A DNA stretch of 43,050 nucleotides, from positions 1 to 43,050 of the forward strand of contig JAQZBU010000012.1 of NCBI GenBank assembly GCA_029237735.1, given 5' to 3'. Below, in pieces: positions 27,229 to 36,001 of this stretch; positions within the stretch are counted from its first letter, which is position 1, and every line of letters starts with the position of its first letter. This DNA is from Ramlibacter sp. (GTDB lineage Bacteria; Pseudomonadota; Gammaproteobacteria; Burkholderiales; Burkholderiaceae_C). The notes below the pieces were generated by a model, which was given only the letters and a program-made list of their open reading frames with translations, did not search any database and was not told the origin of the DNA. Made by a program: the position numbers and the translations under genes.

Positions 27229-27782
27229 GGTGTGTCCGATGCATGAGGGGCGTCGTCGGACAAGGCGATAGCCGCCCGGTGGTCGCGCACGGAAGCCAGG
27301 GTGCAGAGAATGGCGATAACGGCGGAGACCGGCATGACCAGGCCGATCACCCAGCTGGGCCAACCCAGGGTGGCGATCGACTCGTTCATGGCGAACTGCT
27401 GGCGGACCATCCTGCTGCCCATCCACGCCATCAGCACGAAGAAGCCGATGCTGCATCCCAGGTAGATCGGAAGCGACAGCCGGCGAAGGGGGCGCGGCAA
27501 CGCCTGCATGAAGACGGTGACGCGGGCGGCGTCGGCCCGGCGCATGCTGGAGGCCAGGCCCATGAAGATCATCCAGATGAACAGGGCGCGGGTGAGTTCC
27601 TCGGACCAGGAAATCGGCGCCCCGAGCAGCCGGCTCACCACCTGAGCCAGCACAACGAGCACGGTACCCGCCGCCGCGAGGCCGCAGATCGCGTCCGTCA
27701 GCTTCTCAAGCCAACCGGCGCGGGCCGCAGGGGCCGCCTCGCGCATCTCGGTGTACGGCGATTGCATGGCCTGGGTCATCAT
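27225..27782 (-). CDS. TRAP transporter small permease (DctQ type)
   Basis: A 185-residue protein with four predicted membrane segments. Typical marks are VVLAQVVSRLLGAPISWSEE followed by LTRALFIWMIFMGLASSMRR, and a C-terminal GWPSWVIGLVMPVSAVIAIL. It forms the membrane complex with DctM. It follows the receptor gene by 9 bp and overlaps dctM by 4 bp. Length suits the family. Confidence 0.92.
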   Translation of the reverse strand: MMTQAMQSPYTEMREAAPAARAGWLEKLTDAICGLAAAGTVLVVLAQVVSRLLGAPISWSEELTRALFIWMIFMGLASSMRRADAARVTVFMQALPRPLRRLSLPIYLGCSIGFFVLMAWMGSRMVRQQFAMNESIATLGWPSWVIGLVMPVSAVIAILCTLASVRDHRAAIALSDDAPHASDTP

Positions 27783-27791
27783 CGCGCGGCT

Positions 27792-28787
27792 TTACTTCTT
27801 TCCCACGAACGACAGCGTCTTGTCGAAGAACACCTGGTCCTTCACGAGCGCCGAGAAGCGCGGGAACAATTGCTTTGACACCGCCACGAACGCTTTCTGC
27901 TGGTCCGGCGTCAGGTTGTTGACCTGCATTCCTTTTGAACGGAGGAATTCAACGGACTTGTCGATGTCCGCCGTGTCGTTGGCGTACTTCCACGCCTCGG
28001 CTTCGACCGCGGCGGCCTGCACCGCCTGCCTTTGCGCGTCTGTCAGAGCAGCGAACTTGGCCGGGTTGATGGCGAGCACCCATCCATCGGCCATGTGGTT
28101 GGACATCGTGGCGAATTTCTGCACTTCGTAGAACTTCGCGGTCACCGGAATGTTGATCGGGTTCTCCTGCCCATCGACCACCTTCAGCTGCAGCGCGTTG
28201 TAGACCTCGCCAAACGCCATGGGGGTTGGGACGGCGCCGAGCTTGGCGAAGAACTCCATCCACAGCGGGTTGTTAGGAACGCGGAACTTCATGCCGGCCA
28301 AGTCCTGCGGCTGGTTGATGGCGCGCTTGGAATTGGTCATCTGGCGGAAGGGCCTTTGCCACATCACCAGACCCTTGATGCCGATGGAATTGAGGTCTGT
28401 CAGCAATTCAGTGCCCAGCGGGCCGGACAGGTAGGACCGCAGCTGCGCCGTGTCGTCGAAAAGGTAGGGCACCGAAATGGCCGTGAATTTTGGGTTGAAG
28501 TTGGCGTACAGCGAGCTGGACAACAGCAGCATGTCGAGCGAACCGCCGGACAGCTGGCGCACCGCGGCCGAAGGATCCCCGCCGTACAGCTGCCCGTTGG
28601 GGAACACCTTGACTTCGATTTCGCCGCCGGTCTTGGCAGCCACGATCTCGGCGAACTTCTTCGCGGCGAGCGTGATTTCAGAGCTGTCGGGGTCGGGCGT
28701 GGACAGGTTGAACGTGGTTTTGGCCATCGCCACCTGGGTGGCCAGGGCCAGCACCGAGGCGAGGAGGAGGGATCCGATCTTGCGCAT
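27792..28787 (-). CDS. TRAP transporter solute receptor (DctP type)
   Basis: A 331-residue periplasmic receptor with a clear signal peptide (MRKIGSLLLASVLALATQVA, cleavage after AMA). The mature part has GGEIEVKVFPNGQLYGGDPS, the conserved ligand-carboxylate arginine region GMKFRVPNNPLWMEFFAKLG, and VYNALQLKVVDGQENPI. This is the first gene of the operon, directly downstream of two palindromic operators. TRAP receptors bind organic acids, sugar acids and related compounds; the kinase and aldolase suggest a sugar, sugar acid or polyol-like ligand here (inference). Confidence 0.95.
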   Translation of the reverse strand: MRKIGSLLLASVLALATQVAMAKTTFNLSTPDPDSSEITLAAKKFAEIVAAKTGGEIEVKVFPNGQLYGGDPSAAVRQLSGGSLDMLLLSSSLYANFNPKFTAISVPYLFDDTAQLRSYLSGPLGTELLTDLNSIGIKGLVMWQRPFRQMTNSKRAINQPQDLAGMKFRVPNNPLWMEFFAKLGAVPTPMAFGEVYNALQLKVVDGQENPINIPVTAKFYEVQKFATMSNHMADGWVLAINPAKFAALTDAQRQAVQAAAVEAEAWKYANDTADIDKSVEFLRSKGMQVNNLTPDQQKAFVAVSKQLFPRFSALVKDQVFFDKTLSFVGKK

Positions 28788-28804
28788 GGAAGGTCTCCGA
28801 TAAA

Positions 28805-28817
28805 TTGGTTATACCAA
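28805..28817. promoter_or_regulatory. Palindromic operator 1, probable GntR site
   Basis: TTGGT-TAT-ACCAA is a perfect interrupted palindrome ending 18 bp before the dctP start, close to where the promoter -10 or leader should be. It resembles TTGGTATACCAA-type sites of FadR/UxuR-like GntR regulators. The operon's own GntR gene at 21798-22547 is the natural binder. Confidence 0.7.
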
Positions 28818-28848
28818 ATGAAAAGCCATCCACACTGTAGAAATTGCA

Positions 28849-28863
28849 ATTGGTATAGCCAAT
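28849..28863. promoter_or_regulatory. Palindromic operator 2, probable GntR site
   Basis: ATTGG-TATAG-CCAAT is a second palindrome with the same half-site. Its centre is 45 bp from that of operator 1, about four helical turns, which would suit looping or cooperative binding by dimers upstream of dctP. Confidence 0.68.
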
Positions 28864-28868
28864 AGGGA

Positions 28869-28890
28869 ATACCCGCACTGCGGCGGGTAT
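28869..28890. other. Hairpin upstream of the TRAP operon
   Basis: ATACCCGC and GCGGGTAT pair perfectly across a six-base loop. No T run follows on either strand, so a terminator role is doubtful. It lies just upstream of operator 2. It could be another protein site or a transcript structure. Confidence 0.4.
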
Positions 28891-29006
28891 CCGACCAACC
28901 TCCTGCTTAAAACGTGCAAAAGGAGCGAACTAAATCGTTCCTGGCAAACGACCGAACGCGCCCCATCGCCCCATCAAGGGTGTCGAGAGGCGCGTCTTGC
29001 GCGTGA

Positions 29007-29026
29007 AAACAGCCTGCAGGCTGTTT
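29007..29026 (-). terminator. Rho-independent terminator of the TerC gene
   Basis: AAACAGCC-TGCA-GGCTGTTT is a perfect inverted repeat 4 bp beyond the TerC stop. On the minus strand it ends in four T. It also separates TerC from the TRAP operon promoter. Confidence 0.7.
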
Positions 29027-29030
29027 GCGT

Positions 29031-29786
29031 TCAGCTGCCCTGCGCGATGACCGCCTGCCGCTTGGCGCGGGCCCGGATGTTCAGCGCTTCCACCCCCAGC
29101 GAGAACGCCATTGCGGCGTAGATATACCCCTTGGGGATCTCGCGGTCGAAAGCTTCCGCCGTGAGCGCCATGCCAACCATCACGAGGAATGCCAGTGCCA
29201 GCACCTTGACCGAGGGATGCCGGTCCACGAAGTCGCCGATCGGCTTGGCCGCGACCAGCATCACGCCGACCGACGCAACCACGGCGGCGACCATCACCGG
29301 GATCTGATCCACCATCCCGACCGCCGTGATCACCGAATCAAGCGAGAAGACGATGTCGATCAAGGCGATCTGGCCGATGATGGCCCAGAACATTTTGCGG
29401 CCCGCTGCCTTGACGGCGGCCGCGTCGGTCGGCGCCGGCGCGTGCTGCTCGCGCGCCTCCACCTCGACGAAGATCTCGTGCGACGCCTTGTACAGCAGGA
29501 ACAGCCCGCCCAGGAGCAGCACCATGTCACGCCCGCTGAACCCCATCCCCATCACCTGGAACAGGTCGGCCGTGAGCCCCATGACCCAGCTGAGTCCCAG
29601 CAGCAGCATCAATCGCGAAACCATCGCGAACCCTAGGCCCAGCCGCCGCGCGTTGTCGCGCAAGTGGGCGGGCAGCCGCCCCACGAGGATGGAAATGAAA
29701 ATGATGTTGTCGATGCCCAGGACGATCTCCAGGGTCGTGAGCATCGCAAACGCGATCCATACATTCGGGTCCAGCAGGAATTCCAC
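29031..29786 (-). CDS. TerC-family integral membrane protein
   Basis: A 251-residue TerC/YoaE-type membrane protein with about seven segments. Marks are TTLEIVLGIDNIIFISILVG near the start and GQIALIDIVFSLDSVITAVG in the second half, the two acidic intramembrane motifs thought to bind metal ions, and PSVKVLALAFLVMVGMALTA. Family members are linked to metal (manganese) export to secreted proteins and tellurite resistance. It carries no CBS or CorC_HlyC domain, so it is the short form. It lies 38 bp after the BI-1 gene on the same strand and may be co-transcribed. Confidence 0.92.
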   Translation of the reverse strand: MEFLLDPNVWIAFAMLTTLEIVLGIDNIIFISILVGRLPAHLRDNARRLGLGFAMVSRLMLLLGLSWVMGLTADLFQVMGMGFSGRDMVLLLGGLFLLYKASHEIFVEVEAREQHAPAPTDAAAVKAAGRKMFWAIIGQIALIDIVFSLDSVITAVGMVDQIPVMVAAVVASVGVMLVAAKPIGDFVDRHPSVKVLALAFLVMVGMALTAEAFDREIPKGYIYAAMAFSLGVEALNIRARAKRQAVIAQGS

Positions 29787-29824
29787 GATTCAATCCAGTC
29801 GGTTGGGGCAGCCGGGCGGCGGCG

Positions 29825-30505
29825 TCAGTCGTTGTTGCCGGCGAAGCCGAACAGGCTCAGCAAGCTGGTGAACAGGTTGAACAGCGACACGAACAGGCTC
29901 ACCGTCGCCATCACGTAGTTGGTTTCGCCGCCGTTCACGATGCGGCTGGTCTCGAACAGGATCAAGCCCGCGGAGAGCAAGGCCACCATGGCGGACACGG
30001 CCAGGCCGAGCGCGGGCAACTGCAGGAACATCGCGGCCAACCCCGTGAGCAGCGCAATCACCATGCCGGCGAAGAGGAAGCCGCCCATGAAGCTGAAGTC
30101 ACGCCGCGTGGCCAGCACATAAGCCGACAGCGCAAGGAAGGTGACGCCCGTGGCGCCCAGCGCCAGCGCGATGGTTTGCCCGCCCGCCGGCAGGGCCAGG
30201 TGCATGGCCAGGACGGGCCCCAGCGTGTATCCCATGAAACCCGTCAGCGCGAAGACCATTGGCACCGCCCAGCCACTGTTCTGCAACTTGTGGATGCCGA
30301 ACAGGAGGCCGAAGTAGCCGACCAGCGTGATGATGATGCCAGGGGACGGCAGCCCGAGCGCCGCGCTGGCAGCCGCCACCGCCGCGCTGAACAGCAGCGT
30401 CATCGACAGCAGCGCATAGGTGTTTCGCAGCACCTTGTGCGTGGAGATGGACGCGCCCCAGCCGGTGCCGGCGGTGCGCGTGGAATGGACAAGGGGTTGG
30501 GTCAT
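29825..30505 (-). CDS. BI-1/YccA-family (Bax inhibitor-like) membrane protein
   Basis: A 226-residue protein with seven predicted membrane segments. It opens with a short soluble tail, then LRNTYALLSMTLLFSAAVAA, FALTGFMGYTLGPVLAMHL, GATGVTFLALSAYVLATRRD and ends with NYVMATVSLFVSLFNLFTSL. Relatives YccA and YbhL act as calcium-leak-like or FtsH-modulating inner-membrane proteins. Length is typical. The gene is divergent from nhaR across 103 bp. Confidence 0.93.
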   Translation of the reverse strand: MTQPLVHSTRTAGTGWGASISTHKVLRNTYALLSMTLLFSAAVAAASAALGLPSPGIIITLVGYFGLLFGIHKLQNSGWAVPMVFALTGFMGYTLGPVLAMHLALPAGGQTIALALGATGVTFLALSAYVLATRRDFSFMGGFLFAGMVIALLTGLAAMFLQLPALGLAVSAMVALLSAGLILFETSRIVNGGETNYVMATVSLFVSLFNLFTSLLSLFGFAGNND

Positions 30506-30608
30506 GGTTGCGCCTTTCGAGCGTTGGACACAAGCTGTCGACGATATCGACCCAAATCAACTTGGAAAAGCAGACAATCAATGAAACTAATTCCCGTATA
30601 ACCTGAAC

Positions 30609-31529
30609 ATGAGCCTGGCATTCAACTACCGGCACCTCTACTATTTCTGGGTCGTGGCCAAGGAAGGCGGCATGTCGCGGGCCGCCGCCCGGCTCGACAT
30701 GGCGGTGCAGACCGTGAGCGCGCAGGTGCGCGAGCTGGAGAAGGACCTGGGCTGCCAGCTGCTCAAGCCGGCCGGCCGGGGACTGGCGCTGACCGAGGCC
30801 GGCGTGGCCGCGCTTGGCCAGGCAGAGCACATATTCCAGCTCGGCGAGACCCTGCCCGATCTCGTCCGCTCGGCGGCGCAGGTCACCTCTGTGCGGCTCA
30901 CGGCCGGCATCGCGGACGGCCTGCCGAAGCTCGTGGTGCAGCGGCTGCTGCAGCCGATCCTGGCCACGCCCGACCTGCGACTGGTCTGCCACGAAGGCGA
31001 GATGTCCGACCTGCTCGCGGACCTTGCCGTGCATCGGCTGGATGTCGTTCTGGCCGACCACCCCGCACCCTTCAACCCGCACCTGAAGGTGCACAACCAC
31101 CCGGTGGGCACATCCGGCATGGGCTGGTATGCGTCCCGGCAGTGGTGGGCGGCCGCGCGCCGGGGCTTCCCGGCGTCGCTGGACAAGGTGCCCGTCCTGC
31201 TGCCCACGACGCACTCCAGCGTGCGCGGCCGCCTGGATCATTGGTTGACTGCGCATGGCCTGCATCCCCGCGTCGCCGGGGAATTCGAGGACGCCGCCCT
31301 GCTCGAGACCTTCGGCGGCAGCGGACTGGGCGTGTTCCCTGCCGCCCTCGCGGTGCAGGACGACCTGCTACAGCGCTACCACGTACGGCTGGTCGGCCCG
31401 TGCGACGGCGTGGAGGAGCACTACTACGCCATCAGCACCGAGCGGAAAGTGGAACACCCCGTGGTGCGACAGCTGCTGCGTCCGGACGCAGCAGCCCAGG
31501 GTGACGCGGGTGCGAGCCGCAACCGATAG
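30609..31529 (+). CDS. nhaR: LysR-family regulator NhaR
   Basis: A 306-residue LysR-type regulator. The opening (FNYRHLYYFWVVAKEGGMSR, AAARLDMAVQTVSAQVRELE) matches NhaR, the activator of Na+/H+ antiporter genes in enterobacteria. Residues 90-290 form the effector domain (HEGEMSDLLADLAVHRLDVV). No nhaA is nearby, so in this organism the target is unknown. It precedes the Bcr/CflA exporter by 12 bp, so both may be co-transcribed. Confidence 0.85.
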   Translation: MSLAFNYRHLYYFWVVAKEGGMSRAAARLDMAVQTVSAQVRELEKDLGCQLLKPAGRGLALTEAGVAALGQAEHIFQLGETLPDLVRSAAQVTSVRLTAGIADGLPKLVVQRLLQPILATPDLRLVCHEGEMSDLLADLAVHRLDVVLADHPAPFNPHLKVHNHPVGTSGMGWYASRQWWAAARRGFPASLDKVPVLLPTTHSSVRGRLDHWLTAHGLHPRVAGEFEDAALLETFGGSGLGVFPAALAVQDDLLQRYHVRLVGPCDGVEEHYYAISTERKVEHPVVRQLLRPDAAAQGDAGASRNR

Positions 31530-31541
31530 ACTCGCCCTTTC

Positions 31542-32777
31542 ATGAATCCGGATGCCAACCAACTCTGGCGCGCGCCCCGCTGGGCACTCGCCGCGCTCCT
31601 TGCCCTGCTGGGCATGTTGGGGCCTTTTTCCATCGATACGTACATCCCGGCCTTCTCCGGGATCGCACAGGCCCTGGGCGCGACGCCGGTGCAAATGCAG
31701 CAGACCCTGTCGGCGTACCTGTTCGGTTTTGCCTTCATGAACCTGTTCCATGGCGCGCTGGCCGACAGCTTTGGCCGAAGGCCGGTGGTGCTGTGGGGAA
31801 TCGCGGTGTTCACGCTCGCCTCGGCGGGGTGCGCCCTGTCGCAGACGATTGGCCAGCTCGTGTTCTTCCGGGGTTTGCAGGGCCTGTCCACGGGCGCGGG
31901 AATCGTGGTTTCGCGGGCGGTGATCCGCGACATGTTTCCGCCGGCGCAGGCGCAGAAGGTGATGAGCCAGGTAACGATCTATTTCGGCGTGGCCCCGGCG
32001 ATAGCACCCATCATCGGAGGCTGGCTGTTCGTCCATGCGGGCTGGCACAGCATCTTCTGGTTCCTGACGGGCGTGGGCATCCTGCTGTGGACGGCAAACT
32101 TCCGCCTGCTGCCGGAAACCCTGCACGTCACGCAGCGCCAGCCCTTCAACGTGCGCAACCTGATGCAGGGCTACTGGCAACTGACGTCCAACCCGCGCTT
32201 CCTGCTGCTGGCGCTGGCAAGCGGTGTACCGTTCAACGGCATGTTCCTCTACGTACTGTGCGCGCCGGCGTTCCTGGGCGACCACCTGGGCCTTGAGCCC
32301 ACGCAATTCTTCTGGTTCTTCGTGCTGACCATCTCCGGCATCATGGGTGGCGCGTGGGTCAGCGGGCGCCTGGCCGGCAGGATCTCGCCGCGCCGGCAGA
32401 TCCGCTACGGCTTCACCATCATGGTGGCCGTCTCCGTCGCCAACGTTCTTGCAAATTTCCTGTTCAAGGCGAGCGCGTCGTGGGCGCTCTTCCCGATCGC
32501 GATCTTCTCGTTCGGCTGGGCGCTGATGGTGCCGGTGGTGACGCTGCTGGTGCTGGACCTTTACCCCGAGCGGCGCGGGATGGCGTCGTCGCTGCAGGCC
32601 GTCATCGGCTCCACCGCAAACGGGCTGGTGGCGGGCGTGATCGCGCCCCTGGTGATGCATTCGACGCGCGCGCTCGCCGTCACCTCACTGCTGATGATGA
32701 GCGTCGGTCTGGTGGCGTGGGTTTTCGTGCACCGCCGCTGGCCGGATACCGGCCGGGCGGTCACGGCAGCGGCCTGA
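31542..32777 (+). CDS. Bcr/CflA-family multidrug efflux MFS transporter
   Basis: A 411-residue major facilitator with 12 predicted membrane segments. Subfamily marks are GPFSIDTYIPAFSGIAQALG at the start, LADSFGRRPVVLWGIAVFTL (motif A), VSRAVIRDMFPPAQAQKVMS, and APAIAPIIGGWLFVHAGWHS. Bcr/CflA proteins export bicyclomycin, chloramphenicol and sulfonamides by proton antiport. It follows nhaR closely and converges on the helicase gene with a 19-bp gap. Confidence 0.92.
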   Translation: MNPDANQLWRAPRWALAALLALLGMLGPFSIDTYIPAFSGIAQALGATPVQMQQTLSAYLFGFAFMNLFHGALADSFGRRPVVLWGIAVFTLASAGCALSQTIGQLVFFRGLQGLSTGAGIVVSRAVIRDMFPPAQAQKVMSQVTIYFGVAPAIAPIIGGWLFVHAGWHSIFWFLTGVGILLWTANFRLLPETLHVTQRQPFNVRNLMQGYWQLTSNPRFLLLALASGVPFNGMFLYVLCAPAFLGDHLGLEPTQFFWFFVLTISGIMGGAWVSGRLAGRISPRRQIRYGFTIMVAVSVANVLANFLFKASASWALFPIAIFSFGWALMVPVVTLLVLDLYPERRGMASSLQAVIGSTANGLVAGVIAPLVMHSTRALAVTSLLMMSVGLVAWVFVHRRWPDTGRAVTAAA

Positions 32778-32796
32778 ACGGCCGCCGCGTTCATTC

Positions 32797-34548
32797 TCAG
32801 TTCGCGGGCTTGTACGGACGCTTCTTGGCGTCGCGCGGCACGAACACCTTGCCGCCATTGCCGGGCTTGGCCGGCTTGGCGAAAGACGGGGCGCGCGGGG
32901 CGAAGTCACCGCGCGGTGCAAAGCCTTCATTGCGCGGGGCGAACCCTTCGCGGCGCCCGCCGCCAAAGTCGCCGAAACCTGCCTTGCGGCCAAAGCCGTC
33001 ATTGCCGCCACGCCGCTGGTCGAAGCCGCGCTCCTCGCGGGGCGCGTGATTGCCGCCGAAGCCGCTGGTGCGCGGTGCGCCGAACTTGCGGTCACGCGAA
33101 TGGTTTTCACGAGGGGCCCGATCGGCAAAACCGCCATTGGGCCGCGAAGCCGGGAAGCGCTGCTGCGGCTCCAGGCCCGGAACCACTTCGGCCTTGAACG
33201 TCTGCTTGCTGTAGGCCTCGATGTCGAAAATCTTCCGGCGGTCGCGGAACTCTGCGAACGTGATCGCCAGGCCGTCGCGGCCGGCACGGCCGGTGCGGCC
33301 GATACGGTGGGTGTAATCCTCCGCCTTCATCGGCAAGCCGTAGTTGAAGACGTGGGTGATCGTGGGTACGTCGATGCCGCGCGCGGCGACGTCAGTAGCC
33401 ACCAGCACCTGCACATGGCCCTGGCGCAGCGCCATGAGGCGGCGGTTGCGCAGGCCCTGGCTCAGAGCGCCGTGCAGCGCGACGGCGTCGAAGCCGGCTT
33501 GCTGAAGGTCATTGGCGAGCCCGTCACATTCGATCTGGGTGCTCGCGAAAACGATGGCCTGATTGATCGTGGTGTCGCGCAGCCAGTGGTCCAGCATCTT
33601 GCGCTTGTGCTGCGGGCTGTCGGCCCAGAACAGCACCTGCTTGATGTTGACGTGCTTTTCCTGCGGGTTGTCGATCTGGATCTTGCGCGGCTGGCGCATC
33701 ACGCGCGAGGCGAGCTGCTGGATGCGCGCCGCGAACGTTGCGCTGAACATCATGGTCTGCTTGCGCTCGATGGTGAGCTTGTTGACTTCAGCCAGGTCGT
33801 CGGCGAAGCCGAGGTCCAGCATGCGGTCGGCTTCGTCCACAACCAGGAACTGGACCTTGTCCAGCTTGATCTGCATGGAGCGCTGCAGGTCCAGCAGGCG
33901 GCCCGGCGTGGCGACGACCAGGTCGGCGTTCTGCAGCTTGGCGATCTGCAGCTGGTACGGCATGCCGCCGATGATGCTGGCCACGCGCAGGCCGCGGCAA
34001 TGGCGCACCAGGTCGATGGCGTCGTGCGAGACCTGCTGCGCGAGTTCGCGCGTGGGGCACAGGATGAGCGCGCCGGGAGTGGCGGCCTTGAAGTTGCGCG
34101 AGCTGGTCGGGTCCATGCGCTTGGGGCGCTTGGGGGCGGGCTCCCCCTTGGCCAGGGCCTCGGCCGTGAGGCGCTCGAAGTCGGCGCGGGACTTGGCTTC
34201 CGCATCAGCGCGCTGCTTGAGCAGCGTGTGCAGCATGGGCAGCAGGAAGGCCGCGGTCTTGCCGCTGCCGGTCTGGCTCGAAACCATCAGGTCGGTGAAG
34301 CCGGCGGCCTCGTCGTCCGTGGGCATCGCCAGAGGAATGGTCTGCTCTTGCACGGGCGTGGGCTGGGTGAAGCCCATGTCCGCCACGGCCTGCAGCAACT
34401 CGGGCGCGAGGCCCATTTTCAGGAAGCCGTTGGGCGCGGCGGGCACGAACTGCTCGGGCGCGTCAACAGAAGGCGCGGCCAGGGCCGGCGCGGTATCGAA
34501 GGATTCGGCAGGCGAAAAGTCGCCCTGCACTGCAAAAGTGTCGGTCAT
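32797..34548 (-). CDS. DEAD-box ATP-dependent RNA helicase (RhlE-like)
   Basis: A 583-residue DEAD-box helicase. In order: a Q motif (GFTQPTPVQEQTIP, about 59-72), Walker A SQTGSGKT (91-98), PTRELA (165-170), DEAD (238-241), SAT (269-271), VATDVAARGID and HRIGRTGRAGR. An insert rich in charged residues at about 110-150 separates Walker A from PTRELA. The tail from about 480 is a Gly/Arg/Phe-rich low-complexity region with repeats such as EGFAPR and GDFAPR, typical of RNA-binding extensions. It unwinds structured RNA in ribosome assembly, mRNA decay or cold adaptation. It stands alone, with a long upstream leader. Confidence 0.95.
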   Translation of the reverse strand: MTDTFAVQGDFSPAESFDTAPALAAPSVDAPEQFVPAAPNGFLKMGLAPELLQAVADMGFTQPTPVQEQTIPLAMPTDDEAAGFTDLMVSSQTGSGKTAAFLLPMLHTLLKQRADAEAKSRADFERLTAEALAKGEPAPKRPKRMDPTSSRNFKAATPGALILCPTRELAQQVSHDAIDLVRHCRGLRVASIIGGMPYQLQIAKLQNADLVVATPGRLLDLQRSMQIKLDKVQFLVVDEADRMLDLGFADDLAEVNKLTIERKQTMMFSATFAARIQQLASRVMRQPRKIQIDNPQEKHVNIKQVLFWADSPQHKRKMLDHWLRDTTINQAIVFASTQIECDGLANDLQQAGFDAVALHGALSQGLRNRRLMALRQGHVQVLVATDVAARGIDVPTITHVFNYGLPMKAEDYTHRIGRTGRAGRDGLAITFAEFRDRRKIFDIEAYSKQTFKAEVVPGLEPQQRFPASRPNGGFADRAPRENHSRDRKFGAPRTSGFGGNHAPREERGFDQRRGGNDGFGRKAGFGDFGGGRREGFAPRNEGFAPRGDFAPRAPSFAKPAKPGNGGKVFVPRDAKKRPYKPAN

Positions 34549-34885
34549 GAGTTACTCACACGCATACGACGCCAGAGGCTGGCGGCGTTGTCGTCAATGG
34601 TTGTAAAACATCAACCATCAAACGACTGTCAGGCCCGAGGGCTCTGGAGGCTCTTTTGTCTTGAGCCGGTGTGTGAAGGGAGATGCACGAGGGCTGCCAA
34701 TGCAGCCGAGCCCGCGATTATCACACGTTCAGGGTTTTCCCGCAAGGCAGACTGTAAAAGAGCGGCCTGGCAAGTCGCCATGAGTGGGGGTCCTACACAG
34801 GCGCGCCCTGGGCACTGCCACAAACCCATTATCCGGTGCGCGTTGGCATTCCGCCGGCGGCCGGGCTCGACAGGGAGATTTCACC
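34549..34885. promoter_or_regulatory. Divergent intergenic region between helicase and secreted-protein genes
   Basis: These 337 bp hold the promoters of two divergent genes and no credible coding frame. GGGAGA lies 8 bp before the start at 34886 and serves as its ribosome-binding site. The helicase side is long enough for a structured 5' leader, as seen for some cold-shock helicases. I could not define a riboswitch or terminator in it. Confidence 0.5.
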
Positions 34886-35386
34886 ATGGACCATACAAGA
34901 CGCGTACTGAGCGCGGCAATCGCATTATCCAGCTTCGGCGTGATGGACTTGGCCTTCGCCCAGGGCAAGGGCCAGGACAAAGACAAGGACAAGGGCGGCG
35001 GCCAGGGGAAGGCCAAAGGTGCCAAGCACAAGAACGGCAAGGACTTGCTGGGCGAGAAAATCAAGGTCAATGGCAATCACAAGGTCGGCAAGAACGGCGC
35101 ACACACGGTTTCGGTCGACGTGAAGGACGGCAAGATCGCGGCGTTCCGCGCCAAGCACGACACCAAGGGTGAAGTGCCGATCAAGAAGTACAAGACGAAC
35201 AAGAAAATGGCCGCCCTCGACGCCCAGCGGTCCCCGATCGTGCTGGTGCAGTACCAGTACGTGGGCACCACGTGGATCGGCTACTCGTACATCGACGAGT
35301 ATGGCTACGAGGACATCTACTGGTACCCGTACGACATGATCCTGGACGGTGACACGGGCGCCGTGGAGTACGTCGCGGCCTACTGA
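34886..35386 (+). CDS. Secreted Lys-rich/Tyr-rich protein of unknown function
   Basis: A 166-residue protein not recognised as a known family. ATG 34886 gives a clear signal peptide ([20 protein letters not shown]), cleaved after AFA. A low-complexity stretch alternating K, G, D and Q follows (about 28-50), then a beta-rich region ([24 protein letters not shown] repeats of the form [15 protein letters not shown]), and an aromatic tail ([19 protein letters not shown]). The middle resembles small exported domains with K/G-x-V strands. It overlaps the convergent orn stop by 7 bp. Surface or periplasmic location is inferred from the signal. Confidence 0.75.
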   Translation: MDHTRRVLSAAIALSSFGVMDLAFAQGKGQDKDKDKGGGQGKAKGAKHKNGKDLLGEKIKVNGNHKVGKNGAHTVSVDVKDGKIAAFRAKHDTKGEVPIKKYKTNKKMAALDAQRSPIVLVQYQYVGTTWIGYSYIDEYGYEDIYWYPYDMILDGDTGAVEYVAAY

Positions 35387-35964
35387 GCGAGCTTGAGGAA
35401 CTGCTCGCGGTAATGCACGAGCTCGTCGATCGACTCGTGCACATCGGCCAGCGCCGTGTGTTTTTGCTGCTTGCGAAAGCCGTTGTACACGTCGGGCCGC
35501 CAGCGCTTGGCAAGCTCCTTGAGCGTGCTCACGTCGATGTTGCGGTAATGGAAGAAGGCCTCCAGCTTGGGCATGTACTTGACCAGGAAGCGCCGGTCCT
35601 GGCTGATGCTGTTGCCGCACATCGGCGCCGCGCTCTTGGGGACGTAGCGGGCGAGAAACTCCAGGATCTGCAACTCAGCCTGCGCTTCCGTAACGGTGGA
35701 GGCCTTGACCTTGTCGATCAGGCCGCTGCGGCCGTGCGTGCCCTTGTTCCAGGCATCCATCTTGTCGAGCTGCGCGTCGCTCTGGTGGATGACGAGCACG
35801 GGCCCTTCGATGCGCGGTGTGAGGTCGGCGCCGGTGACGATCACCGCGATCTCGATCAGGCGGTCGACCTCGGGGTCGAGCCCCGTCATTTCGCAGTCCA
35901 GCCAGACGAGGTTCTGGTCGTTTTTCGGCAGCTGTGCCTGGGTTTCGGATACGGTTTCTGACAT
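35380..35964 (-). CDS. orn: Oligoribonuclease
   Basis: A 194-residue DEDDh 3'-5' exoribonuclease that degrades two- to five-nucleotide RNAs and pGpG, the last step of RNA and c-di-GMP breakdown. Metal ligands are D23 and E25 in [10 protein letters not shown], and the [10 protein letters not shown] segment supplies the catalytic histidine and aspartate. [20 protein letters not shown] is the Orn-specific stretch. Length is normal. It is divergent from the M48 protease gene across 37 bp. Confidence 0.97.
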   Translation of the reverse strand: MSETVSETQAQLPKNDQNLVWLDCEMTGLDPEVDRLIEIAVIVTGADLTPRIEGPVLVIHQSDAQLDKMDAWNKGTHGRSGLIDKVKASTVTEAQAELQILEFLARYVPKSAAPMCGNSISQDRRFLVKYMPKLEAFFHYRNIDVSTLKELAKRWRPDVYNGFRKQQKHTALADVHESIDELVHYREQFLKLAQ

Positions 35965-36001
35965 GCTTGCGATTGTCGCCGATGACCTAAACTAGGGTTC
36001 A

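Noticed and set aside
33046..35172. A 708-codon plus-strand open frame
   Set aside because: It mirrors the DEAD-box helicase gene and runs through two promoters in the wrong frame for the secreted protein.
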